Assembly (NCBI RefSeq): GCF_030209745.1
Contig: NZ_JARVRJ010000011.1
Span: 62,001-126,000, forward strand
Direction of reading: 5' to 3'
Source: Arthrobacter sp. fls2-241-R2A-200
Lineage (GTDB): Bacteria > Actinomycetota > Actinomycetes > Actinomycetales > Micrococcaceae
DNA: 64,000 nt
This document shows, piece by piece, positions 23,350-32,228 of the stretch (within the stretch, counting starts at the first letter, position 1; every line of letters starts with the position of its first letter). The notes below the pieces were generated by a model. The model saw only the letters and a list, made by a program, of their open reading frames with translations. It searched no databases and was not told the DNA's origin. The position numbers and the translations under genes were made by a program.

Positions 23350-23814
23350 ATGACTACGCCACTCCGCAAGAGTTTTTACGTCGGTATTGCCGGCCTGTCC
23401 ATCGTGGGGTCGGCGGCAGGGTGCGCGCCGTCGTCGGCAGCACCCTCCCAGCCGACCCAGCCGACACCGGCCGGCTCGGCAGCCACGTCACATTCCGGCT
23501 CGGGGTCAACATCGGGGTCCACATATAAAGACGGCACCTACAGTGCGGACGGAAACTACACATCGCCCAACGGCCAGGAGACGGTAGGGGTCCAGCTCAC
23601 CCTCACAGGCGGCAAGGTCTCCGCGGTGAACATCACCACCCACCCGACCAATCCCAACACCAAGAAGTTCCAAGGTGAGTTCGCCAGCGGCATCGCCGCG
23701 CAGGTGGTGGGCAAGGACATCGATTCGCTCAACGTCTCGAAAGTCGCCGGTTCCTCGTTGACCTCAGGCGGTTTCAATGACGCGGTCCAAAAGATCAAGT
23801 CCGAGGCCAAGTAG
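23350..23814 (+). CDS. FMN-binding domain lipoprotein, likely flavinylated
   Basis: A 154-residue exported protein starting at the ATG at 23350 (MTTPLRKSF). A signal segment ends in SAAGC with Cys25, a probable lipoprotein anchor although the lipobox is atypical. A Ser/Thr/Pro-rich linker leads to an FMN_bind domain from about residue 57. The ApbE-acceptor region reads KVAGSSLTSGGF, where Ser136 takes the place of the usual Thr in SGAT-type motifs. ApbE is encoded 5 bases downstream. The likely role is to carry covalent FMN on the outer face of the membrane as an electron shuttle. Confidence 0.88.
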   Translation: MTTPLRKSFYVGIAGLSIVGSAAGCAPSSAAPSQPTQPTPAGSAATSHSGSGSTSGSTYKDGTYSADGNYTSPNGQETVGVQLTLTGGKVSAVNITTHPTNPNTKKFQGEFASGIAAQVVGKDIDSLNVSKVAGSSLTSGGFNDAVQKIKSEAK

Positions 23815-23819
23815 CCACC

Positions 23820-24692
23820 ATGCCGCACCCGGGCTGGAGTGCTTTCAGTTTCGAAGGAATTGGAACACACTGGGAAATTTCCACCCCGCAGGTCCTGGGT
23901 GCTGACATCAGGCAACAGCTCCGTGGTGAGGTAGACAAGTACGACAAGACGTACTCCCGATTCCGGGCTGATTCCTTGGTTGCTTCCCTTTCGCAACGCC
24001 CGGGAACCATCACACTGCCGGAGCACGCCGTGGGCCTCCGGAACCTCTACTCGAGGCTCTATTGGCTCACCGGCGGAGCCATGACTCCCCTCATTGGCGC
24101 GAGTTTGGAGCGGCTCGGCTACGATCCCGAATACAGCCTGCGGCCTTCAGGCGGTCCCCTGCCGCCGCCTCCATGGGAAGACGTCCTGGCCTGGGATGGC
24201 ACGTCCCTCACAGCCAAGGAACCCCTTGTCTTCGACATCGGAGCTGCCGGAAAAGGGCAGCTGGTGGACCTGCTGGGCGGCCTCCTGGTCTCGGCGGGCT
24301 TCTCCGACTTCCTCGTCGATGCCAGCGGGGACATGCTCCACTCCGGGCGCCATCCTGTGACCATCGCGTTGGAACACCCATACAACCCGAAGCAGGCGAT
24401 CGGGACCGTGGTACTGGACAACTCCGCACTCTGCGCGTCAGCAAATAATCGGCGTGCGTGGGGAGACGGACTCCATCACGTCCTGGATGGAACCACCGGC
24501 CAGCCCATCCAGACCACCGTGGCAACGTGGACCATGGCGGCGAGCACCATGGAAGCCGATGCCTTGGCCACAGCGCTCTTCATGGTTGAACCGACCGTCC
24601 TGGAAGAACATTTCGCGTTCTCCTGGCTGCGGGTATCTTCCGGCGGAGCTGCCACCTTTTCCAGCGCATTTGAGGGGAGACTGTTCACATGA
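23820..24692 (+). CDS. apbE: FAD:protein FMN transferase (ApbE family)
   Basis: ApbE enzymes cut FAD and attach FMN to a Thr or Ser of target proteins. This 290-residue protein shows the ApbE landmarks: GIGTHWEI at the N-terminus, TGGAMTPLIGASLERLGYD, FDIGAAGKGQLVDLL, GLHHVLDGTTGQP and the metal-site region MEADALATALFM. No signal peptide is visible, so it may act in the cytosol, or export may use another route. It ends 4 bases inside the next gene and follows its likely substrate. Confidence 0.92.
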   Translation: MPHPGWSAFSFEGIGTHWEISTPQVLGADIRQQLRGEVDKYDKTYSRFRADSLVASLSQRPGTITLPEHAVGLRNLYSRLYWLTGGAMTPLIGASLERLGYDPEYSLRPSGGPLPPPPWEDVLAWDGTSLTAKEPLVFDIGAAGKGQLVDLLGGLLVSAGFSDFLVDASGDMLHSGRHPVTIALEHPYNPKQAIGTVVLDNSALCASANNRRAWGDGLHHVLDGTTGQPIQTTVATWTMAASTMEADALATALFMVEPTVLEEHFAFSWLRVSSGGAATFSSAFEGRLFT

Positions 24693-26191
24693 ATGCCTTG
24701 ACGTCACGGCTGGATACCTGGTTAGGCCGCTTCACCATGTACCGGCTCATTTTCTGGGTCCTCTTGGTTTTGGTGGTCTACAGTATGGTGCTGAACGCGT
24801 TGGGATGGTTGACGTTCGGCCTTCCTGAAATGGCGGTCCATCTACTCCTCTGCCTCGGCGTGACCTATGTATCCAACCGCCTGCTGGGGCTGGTTTTCGG
24901 TCTACGTCCCCACTCGGAGTCCTCGCTCATCACCGGGTTGCTCCTCTACTTCCTGTTCTGGCCCAGCCTTGCCACTACGGATATGGCGGGTGTGGCGCTC
25001 GCCTGTGTGATGGCCAGCGTCTCCAAATACGCGCTGGCGTTCCGGGGGCAGCACATTTTCAATCCCGCAGCAGCCGGAGCTTTCATCACGGGGCTCACTG
25101 GGCTCAATATCGCAACATGGTGGGCTGCGACTCCAGCCATGCTGTGGCTCCTGCTTCCCGGGGTGGCCCTGGTCCTTCATCGGACCCGCAAAAAGCTGAT
25201 GGCGCTTGTCTTCCTTGTCGTCGCCACCAGCATCATCTCCACGGAACTTGTGAGCAGGGGCATGACTCTTGGCCAAGGGCTATGGCAGCCTTTGGCACAG
25301 CGTCCACTGCTGTTTTTCGCCGGGTTCATGCTCGTGGAACCCCTCACACTGCCTCCGCGCCGGTGGCAACAACTGGGGCTTGCCGCCGTCGTCGGAATCG
25401 TTTTTGCTGTCCCCTACAACCTGGGAGTCGTGGCGAACTCCCCCGAACTGGCGCTGCTGTTCGGTAACCTTCTTGCTTTCCTGATGGGGCAGCGTGGGCG
25501 TGTGCAACTGATTTTCAGGGGCTCGCGCGCCTTAACGCCGGCCACCACGGAGTTCACGTTCGAGCCGGCCCGTCCTGTGCGGTTCTCGCCCGGACAATTC
25601 ATGGAGCTGAACTTGCCTCATTCCGGATTCGACGGGAAAGGACGGCGACGTGTCTTCAGCATCAGCAGTGCCCCTGGTGCCCCCGAAATAACGTTTGGTG
25701 TGGGAACCACCGAGCCTCTTTCACCGGCGAAGCGGGCTTTGTCTGCCCTTCGTCCTGGTGACTCCATCTCGGCTACCGCAGTGGGCGGAGATTTCCTCCT
25801 GCCACGTGACGCCGCCAAGCCGGTACTGCTGATCGCTGCGGGAATCGGCATTACGCCTTTCCTCTCGCACCTGGCCTCCAACCACTCCGGCCGTGACATC
25901 GTGCTCCTGTACTTGGCTCCCGGCCGGGAGGAACTGGCCGGCGTTGAGCAATTGCGGGCGTCCGGAGCGAAAGTCATTGCCCGCTTGGCGGACGGCTCCA
26001 CCCCGCCGGAGTTCATGCTCGACGCCGGGACCGCACGGATAGACTCCACGCGCCTGGCTGAGCTGGTACCGGACATCCGGGACCGGGCGGTATACGTCTC
26101 GGGATCTCCGGCTAATGTTGTCGCCTTGCGGGCAACAGCCCGAACGGCCGGCGCCGCACAGGTCCACGTTGACTCCTTCGCAGGATACTGA
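24689..26191 (+). CDS. RnfD/NqrB-like membrane domain fused to a ferredoxin-NADP reductase domain
   Basis: A 500-residue two-part protein. Residues about 15-268 form 8-9 membrane helices with HIFNPAAAGAFITG (123-135), the NPAA signature of RnfD/NqrB. Residues about 275-500 form a complete FNR-type reductase: FAD-binding RVFSISSAPG (321-330), NAD(P)-binding AAGIGITPF (383-391), VYVSGSPANVV and a C-terminal FAGY. No SGAT flavin-attachment motif is present in the membrane part. It overlaps apbE by 4 bases. The arrangement suggests NAD(P)H oxidation inside and electron delivery to the flavinylated lipoprotein outside. Confidence 0.88.
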   Translation: MNALTSRLDTWLGRFTMYRLIFWVLLVLVVYSMVLNALGWLTFGLPEMAVHLLLCLGVTYVSNRLLGLVFGLRPHSESSLITGLLLYFLFWPSLATTDMAGVALACVMASVSKYALAFRGQHIFNPAAAGAFITGLTGLNIATWWAATPAMLWLLLPGVALVLHRTRKKLMALVFLVVATSIISTELVSRGMTLGQGLWQPLAQRPLLFFAGFMLVEPLTLPPRRWQQLGLAAVVGIVFAVPYNLGVVANSPELALLFGNLLAFLMGQRGRVQLIFRGSRALTPATTEFTFEPARPVRFSPGQFMELNLPHSGFDGKGRRRVFSISSAPGAPEITFGVGTTEPLSPAKRALSALRPGDSISATAVGGDFLLPRDAAKPVLLIAAGIGITPFLSHLASNHSGRDIVLLYLAPGREELAGVEQLRASGAKVIARLADGSTPPEFMLDAGTARIDSTRLAELVPDIRDRAVYVSGSPANVVALRATARTAGAAQVHVDSFAGY

Positions 26192-26313
26192 CCACACAGA
26201 GAGCGATCCGCCGGTGCCTTGGAGCCCGGCTCCCATGCCGTGGAATTTCCTGTGCGGCGCGGCGGCTGCTAAGCTCTAGGACGTCCCACCGGCAACGGAG
26301 GGAAACCCTGAAT

Positions 26314-26386
26314 GCCCTCGTAGCTCAGGGGATAGAGCGTCTGCCTCCGGAGCAGAAGGCCGTAGGTTCGAATCCTATCGAGGGCA
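26314..26386 (+). tRNA. tRNA-Arg (anticodon CCG)
   Basis: A 73-base cloverleaf: acceptor GCCCTCG pairs with CGAGGGC, the D-arm is TAGCTCAGGGGATAGAGC, the anticodon stem TCTGC/GCAGA encloses CTCCGGA with anticodon CCG at 26347-26349, and the T-arm has GTTCGAATC. The discriminator base is A, followed by CC, so the full CCA is not encoded. It reads CGG codons. Confidence 0.97.
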
Positions 26387-26392
26387 CCGAAA

Positions 26393-26425
26393 ATACCCCG
26401 CCAGTCCTGCTGGCGGGGTATTTGC
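26393..26425 (+). terminator. Terminator after tRNA-Arg
   Basis: A perfect 12-bp stem (ATACCCCGCCAG / CTGGCGGGGTAT, arms 26393-26404 and 26410-26421) with a 5-base loop begins 6 bases after the tRNA, followed by TTGCGTTT. Confidence 0.85.
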
Positions 26426-26540
26426 GTTTCTGCGCCGCAACGAATTCCGGGCTTGCCGGGTCAAGAGCGGCAAATTGTCGGTGACCGCTCCTAGGCTGTT
26501 GGCACTTGGTCGTTTTCGATAGCCATAGGGGTCCGCCGTG

Positions 26541-27581
26541 ATGTGTTCAATTGTCCCGCCATACATGCTGCGCAAGCTTGCTGTGCAAAACGAGCCGCGG
26601 CTGCAGGCGGTGGCGCAGGCTGCAAAGGAATCACTGCTGCACCTGAAGAACCTGCAAGCAGTCCGCTCGGCGCCTCTCCCCCCAGCGCCTCCGAGCGCAC
26701 GGCAATCGAAGCCCGGGCCACCGAATCGGACCATTTACGACGCCGAATCCGGGCAGACCCTGCCGGGGCGCCTCCTGCGGAAGGAGGGTGAGCCGGCGGT
26801 CGCCGATGTCGCTGCGGACGAAGCTTACGACGCCCTCGGTGACACCCACCGCCTTTACGCGGACATCTACGGCAGGGACTCCATCGACGATGCCGGCCTT
26901 GCGTTGGATGCTTCCGTCCATTACGGAAGGCTTTACGACAACGCCTTTTGGGATGGAAGCCAAATGGTGTTTGGCGATGGTGACGGAGAGATCTTCCAAC
27001 GCTTCACCAAATCCGTGAGCGTTATCGGCCATGAGCTCACCCACGGCGTTACCCAATACTCGGCAAACCTCGCCTACCGTAACCAAGCGGGGGCGCTCAA
27101 CGAGTCCATGTCCGACGTCTTTGGCGTCCTCGTGGAGCAGTACGCAAAAAAGCAATCAACCCAAGAGGCAAGCTGGCTGATCGGTGAGGGTTTGTTCACC
27201 GATCAGGTCCAAGGAGCAGCCTTGCGGTCCATGAAAGCCCCAGGAACTGCCTACGACGACGACGTGCTCGGGAAGGATCCGCAGCCGGACTCCATGGATG
27301 CGTATGTGAAAACCAGTGCCGATAACGGCGGCGTGCACATTAACTCGGGCATTCCCAACAGGGCTTTTTACCTGGTGGCCTCGGAATTGGGCGGAAACGC
27401 CTGGGAGTCGCCCGGGCAGATCTGGTACCAGTCCCTGACCGGCGGATCCTTGCCTGCAACGAGCACGTTCGGCAAGTTTGCCAAGGTCACTGCTGCGACG
27501 GCTACGGAAGTCTTTGGCGAGGGTTCCAAGGAGCATGACGCCGTCATGAAGGCGTGGGAGACTGTGAAGGTCAAGGTTTAG
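26541..27581 (+). CDS. M4 family metallopeptidase, protealysin-like
   Basis: A thermolysin-family zinc protease of 346 residues. The zinc motif HELTH is at residues 164-168 with the third ligand Glu188 in LNESMSDVFG, and the catalytic His region is NGGVHINSGIPNRAFY. There is no signal peptide. The N-terminus (MCSIVPPYMLRKLA) matches the short protealysin-type propeptide start. Protealysins are made in the cytosol and are paired with emfourin inhibitors, and an emfourin-like gene follows here after 75 bases. A GTG one codon upstream is an alternative start. Confidence 0.93.
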   Translation: MCSIVPPYMLRKLAVQNEPRLQAVAQAAKESLLHLKNLQAVRSAPLPPAPPSARQSKPGPPNRTIYDAESGQTLPGRLLRKEGEPAVADVAADEAYDALGDTHRLYADIYGRDSIDDAGLALDASVHYGRLYDNAFWDGSQMVFGDGDGEIFQRFTKSVSVIGHELTHGVTQYSANLAYRNQAGALNESMSDVFGVLVEQYAKKQSTQEASWLIGEGLFTDQVQGAALRSMKAPGTAYDDDVLGKDPQPDSMDAYVKTSADNGGVHINSGIPNRAFYLVASELGGNAWESPGQIWYQSLTGGSLPATSTFGKFAKVTAATATEVFGEGSKEHDAVMKAWETVKVKV

Positions 27582-27656
27582 TCGTCGCTGCGCTGCGAGG
27601 CTTCACTACCCCGCGGCCCAACTGGCGCCAGGCAATCAACAAGAAGTAGTCGGGTC

Positions 27657-27968
27657 ATGAAGATCACCGTTCAACGCAGTGGGGGCTTCGCCGCCATGAC
27701 GCTTCTCTGGAGTGTGGAGGCCGTTTCACCTGACGACAAGCAGCGCTGGATGCCGATTGTCGAAGCGTGTCCTTGGGATGAAGTTGTGAGCCAGCGGCAA
27801 CCACGGGGAGAACCCGGACAACCGGACCGTTTCACCTACTCCATCCGGGCAGGGCAACGCCGGGCCACCCTTCCCGAGCACGAAGTCACGGGGCCATGGC
27901 AGCAGCTCATTGAATGCGCCCAGGCCGAGGGCTCAGAGTCGCGCGGCCAGATCGGTGGCCGGCTTTAG
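27657..27968 (+). CDS. Emfourin-like inhibitor of the adjacent M4 protease
   Basis: A 103-residue protein with no signal peptide, beginning MKITVQRSGGFAAMT. That N-terminal strand and the RSGGF motif resemble emfourin, the protein inhibitor of protealysin, and the gene follows the protealysin-like gene as in known pairs. The rest (YSIRAGQRRATLPEHEV, then PWQQLIECAQ) fits a small alpha/beta domain. The call depends on motif memory and context, not on an alignment. Confidence 0.78.
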   Translation: MKITVQRSGGFAAMTLLWSVEAVSPDDKQRWMPIVEACPWDEVVSQRQPRGEPGQPDRFTYSIRAGQRRATLPEHEVTGPWQQLIECAQAEGSESRGQIGGRL

Positions 27969-28084
27969 GCTGGGGTACAGGGTGATTCCGGCGAGGGCGT
28001 TGGCGAAGGCGCTGACGTAGCGACACCGGGTAGCGACCCCGAGTGGGGCACCCATGCGGCCGCAGCAGTAGACTGACAGCAGCC

Positions 28085-31000
28085 ATGACACTTCAAATTT
28101 CCTACCCTGCCGAGCTGCCCGTATCAGAGCGCCGCGAGGATCTGATGGCGGCCATCGCCGCCAACCAAGTAACTATCATCGCCGGGGAGACCGGTTCAGG
28201 TAAGACCACGCAGATACCTAAAATGTGCTTGGAACTTGGGCTGGGAGAGAAGGGCCTCATTGGGCACACCCAACCCCGCCGGCTCGCGGCACGCACCGTT
28301 GCCGAACGCATAGCCTCGGAGCTCGGCGTCGAAATGGGCCAGGAGGTCGGATTCCAGGTCCGGTTCACTGGCGAGGTCAGCGCGGCAACCAAGATCAAGT
28401 TGATGACCGATGGCATCCTCCTCGCCGAGATCCAGCGCGACAAGCTACTGCGCAAGTACAGCACCATCATCATCGATGAGGCCCACGAACGCAGCCTTAA
28501 CATCGACTTCATCCTGGGCTACCTCAAGCGCGTCCTGCCCCAGCGGCCCGACCTCAAGGTCATCATCACTTCGGCCACGATCGACCCGGAACGATTTGCC
28601 AAACATTTCGGCAGCGACGATCAGCCCGCTCCGATCATCGAGGTCTCCGGCCGCACCTACCCGGTGGAAATCCGCTACCGTCCGCTGTCCCAGCCCGCAC
28701 GCACGGACGAAGCCGGAGCGGACGACGCCGGCTCGGACGATGAGCTGGAAGAGGACCGGGACCCGCTGGATGCCGTGTGCGACGCCGTGGACGAGCTCGC
28801 CAAGGAAGCCCCCGGGGACATCCTTATTTTCTTCTCGGGCGAACGCGAAATCAGGGACGCGGCTGAAGCAATCAATGGCCGCATCCAAAGCAACAGGCGG
28901 CTGGCGGGGACCGAGGTCCTCCCCCTCTTCGCCCGGCTCAGCCTCCAAGAACAGCACCGGGTCTTCAACCCCAACGGCAAGCGCCGCATCATCCTTGCCA
29001 CGAACGTAGCCGAGACGTCACTGACCGTGCCCGGGATCAAATACGTGATCGACACAGGCACCGCCCGGATCTCCAGGTACTCGCACCGGACCAAAGTCCA
29101 GCGCCTGCCCATCGAGCGCGTGTCCCAGGCCTCCGCAAACCAGCGTTCCGGCCGCTGTGGGCGGGTGTCCGAGGGCATCGCCATCCGCCTCTACTCGGAG
29201 GAGGACTACGAATCCCGCCCCCAATTCACCGACCCCGAAATCCTGCGGACCAACCTGGCCGCCGTTATCCTCCAGATGACCGCCATGGGCGTAGCACGAG
29301 GCCCGAAGGATGTGGAGAACTTCCCGTTCGTCGAGCCACCGGACTCCCGCGCCATCAACGACGGCGTGACGCTCCTGCGCGAATTGGGCGCACTGACCAC
29401 GCCGAAAACCACCGGCGTCACCCCCACAAGCCTGGATCGACCCGAGGACGGCAAGAGCGGCCGAGGCCCTAACGGTCGGCCAGGCAGCGGCAGCGGCCTG
29501 ACCGCCGTCGGACATCAACTCGCGCAGCTTCCAGTGGACCCGCGGTTGGGCCGCATGATTGTTGAGGCTGGCAAACGGGGCTGTGTCCGCGAGGTTATGA
29601 TCCTCGCCGCCGCGCTCACCATCCAGGACCCGCGTGAGAGGCCGACGGACAAGCAGCAGCTCGCCGCCGAGAAACACGCCCGTTTCCGGGACGAAAACTC
29701 GGACTTTACGGGGTTCCTTAACCTGTGGAACTACGTCCAGGAGAAGCAACGTGAGTTGTCCTCCACCCAATTCCGGAAACTGTGCCGCAACGAGTTCATC
29801 AATTACTTGCGTGTCCGTGAGTGGCAGGACCTCTTCACCCAGCTTCGGCAACTGGCCAAGCCGTTGGGCATTACGCTCGACCCCAAGCGCGAAGCCGATC
29901 CAGTGGGCCATCACGAAAGCATCCACATCAGCCTGTTGTCGGGGCTGCTGAGCCACATCGGTCTCTTGGATGAACGAAAGCGCGAATATGCCGGTGCACG
30001 GGGCACCCGGTTCGCGATCTTCCCAGGCTCGGCCTTGTTCAAGAAGTCCCCCGCATTCGTCATGGCCGCCGAACTGGTGGAAACCAGCCGGCTGTGGGCG
30101 AGGGTTGCCGCGAAGTTCGATCCGCTGTGGGTTGAGCAGGTGGCTCCGGATTTGGTGAAGCGTTCGTATAGTGAGCCCCACTGGTCCTCCCGCCAGGGCG
30201 CGGTCATGGCCCACGAAAAAGTCACCTTGTATGGCGTTCCGGTCATTCCCAGCCGCAGGATCAACTACGGGCGGATCGACCCGGAGCTCTCCCGGGAACT
30301 GTTTATCCGCCATGCGTTGGTGGAGGGCGAGTGGAAGACCCACCACAAGTTCTTCCACCGGAACAGGGCCCTGCTGCAGGAGATCGAGGAACTCGAAACC
30401 CGGATGCGGCGCCGCGATATCCTCGTTGACGACCAAACGCTCTTCGAGTTCTACGATGCCAGGGTTGGCAAGGACGTTGTGTCAGAAAGGCACTTCGACA
30501 AATGGTGGAAGGACGCCCGCCAAGCAGATCCCGCGTTGTTGGACTTCGACCAATCGTTCCTGATGAGCGAAGACGCCGAGTCCTTGGACGAGTCGTCGTA
30601 TCCCAAGACCTGGTTGCACAAGGGCTTTGAACTCCCCCTCAGTTACGAATTCCGACCCGTGGCACCGGGCTCGGCGCCCAATCCGTCCGACGGCGTCACG
30701 GCGGAAGTTCCGGTGCTTTTCTTGAACCAACTCGACGACGCGCCGTTCCGCTGGCAGATCCCCGGGCAGCGAACAGAACTGGTGACGGCGCTCATCAAAT
30801 CGTTGCCCAAGCAGATCCGTAAGAACTTCGTGCCGGCCCCGGACGTTGCACGGCAGGCGACGGCGGCCTTGGAGACGGATTTCGACCCGGCCACAGACGA
30901 GCTGGAACCATCCTTGGAGCTTGTCCTGCGGCGGCTCCGCGGCCACGTTATTCCACCCGGCTCCTGGAACTGGGAGGCCGTGCCCCCACACCTGCGCGTG

Positions 31001-32098
31001 AGCTTTAAGGTGGTGGACAGCAAGGGCAAGGTTCTGGACGAGGGCAAAGACCTGTCAGCCCTGCAGGAAAGGCTGGCCCCGGCCACGCGCCGTGCCATTG
31101 CTGAATCCCTCGGCGCCACCCCCGCGACGACGAAGCGGGCCAAGGCCAGCACCGGAAATGGCGCTTCGAACTCCCAACCCCCGACGACGGGCACCGCCAG
31201 CACCGGGCCCAGCACTGACGGTGTGGTCTCCGAGCGCACAGGTATCACCGCATGGGACTTCGGCACAGTGGACCGCCAGGTCACCCGGACAGTGAAAGGA
31301 CACGACGTCACCGGTTTCCCCGCGATCGTGGATGAAGGCAAGTCCGTGGCCCTCCGGGTTTTCCAGACCAGGCAGGAACAGGAGGCTGCGATGCGTGGTG
31401 GCGTGATCCGTCTCCTGGCCCTTCGTATTCCTTCACCGGACCGGTACGTGCTGGAGCACCTGAGCAATATGGAAAAGCTCACCTTCAGCCAGAACCCGCA
31501 CGGCTCCGTGAGTGCGTTGATCGCTGACTGCGCACTGGCCGCCATCGACAAGCTCACCCCACAGGCGCTCCCTTGGGACAAACAGGCGTTCGATGACCTG
31601 TACGAAGCTGTCCGTGCGGAACTGATCGATACCGTGTTCACGGTAACCGCCGTCGTCGAGCGTGTTTTGGCCAGTACGCGAAGAATCCAGAAGCAGCTTA
31701 AGGCCAGTTCAAGCCTGCCGCTCATCAGCGCCCTCAATGACATGAAGAGCCAGCTGGAGCAATTGGTCTTCCCTGGTTTTGTGGCACAGACGGGCTACGC
31801 CCAGTTGAGCCAGCTGCCGCGATACCTCCAGGCCATCGAGAAGCGGCTGGAGAAGCTGCCGGGGAACGTCCAACGTGACAGCCTCAACATGGCCGTCATC
31901 CAAGCGTTGGAGGACGATTACGACGACGCGGTCTCGGCCCTGCTGCCCGGGCGCCGGACAGACCCCGAGTTAACCCGGGTGCGCTGGATGATCGAAGAGC
32001 TCCGTGTGAGCCTTTTCGCAGTGGAGCTCGGCACGGCGTACTCCGTCTCCGAGAAGCGCATCAGGACCGCACTGAACCAAGCGCTGGCCCCCGCCTGA
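28085..32098 (+). CDS. hrpA: ATP-dependent RNA helicase HrpA
   Basis: A DEAH-box helicase of 1337 residues from the ATG at 28085 (MTLQISYPAELPV). The P-loop GETGSGKTTQ is at about 34-43, DEAH at 131-134, SAT (motif III) in VIITSATIDPERF, and motif VI is QRSGRCGRV. Helicase-associated, OB-fold and DUF3418 C-terminal regions follow, as in the long HrpA family. Unlike E. coli HrpA it has acidic and Gly/Ser-rich linkers (near 220 and 470). HrpA is linked to mRNA processing and rescue of stalled ribosomes. It has no obvious operon partners. Confidence 0.95.
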   Translation: MTLQISYPAELPVSERREDLMAAIAANQVTIIAGETGSGKTTQIPKMCLELGLGEKGLIGHTQPRRLAARTVAERIASELGVEMGQEVGFQVRFTGEVSAATKIKLMTDGILLAEIQRDKLLRKYSTIIIDEAHERSLNIDFILGYLKRVLPQRPDLKVIITSATIDPERFAKHFGSDDQPAPIIEVSGRTYPVEIRYRPLSQPARTDEAGADDAGSDDELEEDRDPLDAVCDAVDELAKEAPGDILIFFSGEREIRDAAEAINGRIQSNRRLAGTEVLPLFARLSLQEQHRVFNPNGKRRIILATNVAETSLTVPGIKYVIDTGTARISRYSHRTKVQRLPIERVSQASANQRSGRCGRVSEGIAIRLYSEEDYESRPQFTDPEILRTNLAAVILQMTAMGVARGPKDVENFPFVEPPDSRAINDGVTLLRELGALTTPKTTGVTPTSLDRPEDGKSGRGPNGRPGSGSGLTAVGHQLAQLPVDPRLGRMIVEAGKRGCVREVMILAAALTIQDPRERPTDKQQLAAEKHARFRDENSDFTGFLNLWNYVQEKQRELSSTQFRKLCRNEFINYLRVREWQDLFTQLRQLAKPLGITLDPKREADPVGHHESIHISLLSGLLSHIGLLDERKREYAGARGTRFAIFPGSALFKKSPAFVMAAELVETSRLWARVAAKFDPLWVEQVAPDLVKRSYSEPHWSSRQGAVMAHEKVTLYGVPVIPSRRINYGRIDPELSRELFIRHALVEGEWKTHHKFFHRNRALLQEIEELETRMRRRDILVDDQTLFEFYDARVGKDVVSERHFDKWWKDARQADPALLDFDQSFLMSEDAESLDESSYPKTWLHKGFELPLSYEFRPVAPGSAPNPSDGVTAEVPVLFLNQLDDAPFRWQIPGQRTELVTALIKSLPKQIRKNFVPAPDVARQATAALETDFDPATDELEPSLELVLRRLRGHVIPPGSWNWEAVPPHLRVSFKVVDSKGKVLDEGKDLSALQERLAPATRRAIAESLGATPATTKRAKASTGNGASNSQPPTTGTASTGPSTDGVVSERTGITAWDFGTVDRQVTRTVKGHDVTGFPAIVDEGKSVALRVFQTRQEQEAAMRGGVIRLLALRIPSPDRYVLEHLSNMEKLTFSQNPHGSVSALIADCALAAIDKLTPQALPWDKQAFDDLYEAVRAELIDTVFTVTAVVERVLASTRRIQKQLKASSSLPLISALNDMKSQLEQLVFPGFVAQTGYAQLSQLPRYLQAIEKRLEKLPGNVQRDSLNMAVIQALEDDYDDAVSALLPGRRTDPELTRVRWMIEELRVSLFAVELGTAYSVSEKRIRTALNQALAPA

Positions 32099-32160
32099 CG
32101 GGACACCACCCCCCTGAGGGACAACGGAGTCTGAGGGGAACCGCATCTGAGGGGACAACG
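32099..32160 (+). repeat. Degenerate CTGAGGGGACAACG repeats after hrpA stop
   Basis: Three or four imperfect 16-19 base units starting with TGAGGG(G) or TGACGGG run from the hrpA stop codon to the terminator stem. Each begins with a TGA, so the stop region itself appears to have been duplicated. Confidence 0.6.
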
Positions 32161-32165
32161 AAAAA

Positions 32166-32198
32166 ATCCCGGCGGTGCTGGATCAGCACCGCCGGGAT
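32166..32198 (-). terminator. Intrinsic terminator between hrpA and HIT gene
   Basis: A perfect 15-bp stem (ATCCCGGCGGTGCTG / CAGCACCGCCGGGAT) with a 3-base loop. On the minus strand it is followed by TTTTTT, a classic terminator for the HIT-adh-rhodanese operon. It may also stop hrpA transcription from the other side. Confidence 0.9.
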
Positions 32199-32228
32199 AT
32201 CTCATCCGGAATATTTCATATGCACGGC

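Noticed and set aside
29018..30436. Minus-strand open frame opposite hrpA (472 codons)
   Set aside because: It lies within the helicase gene; hrpA motifs are continuous across it.
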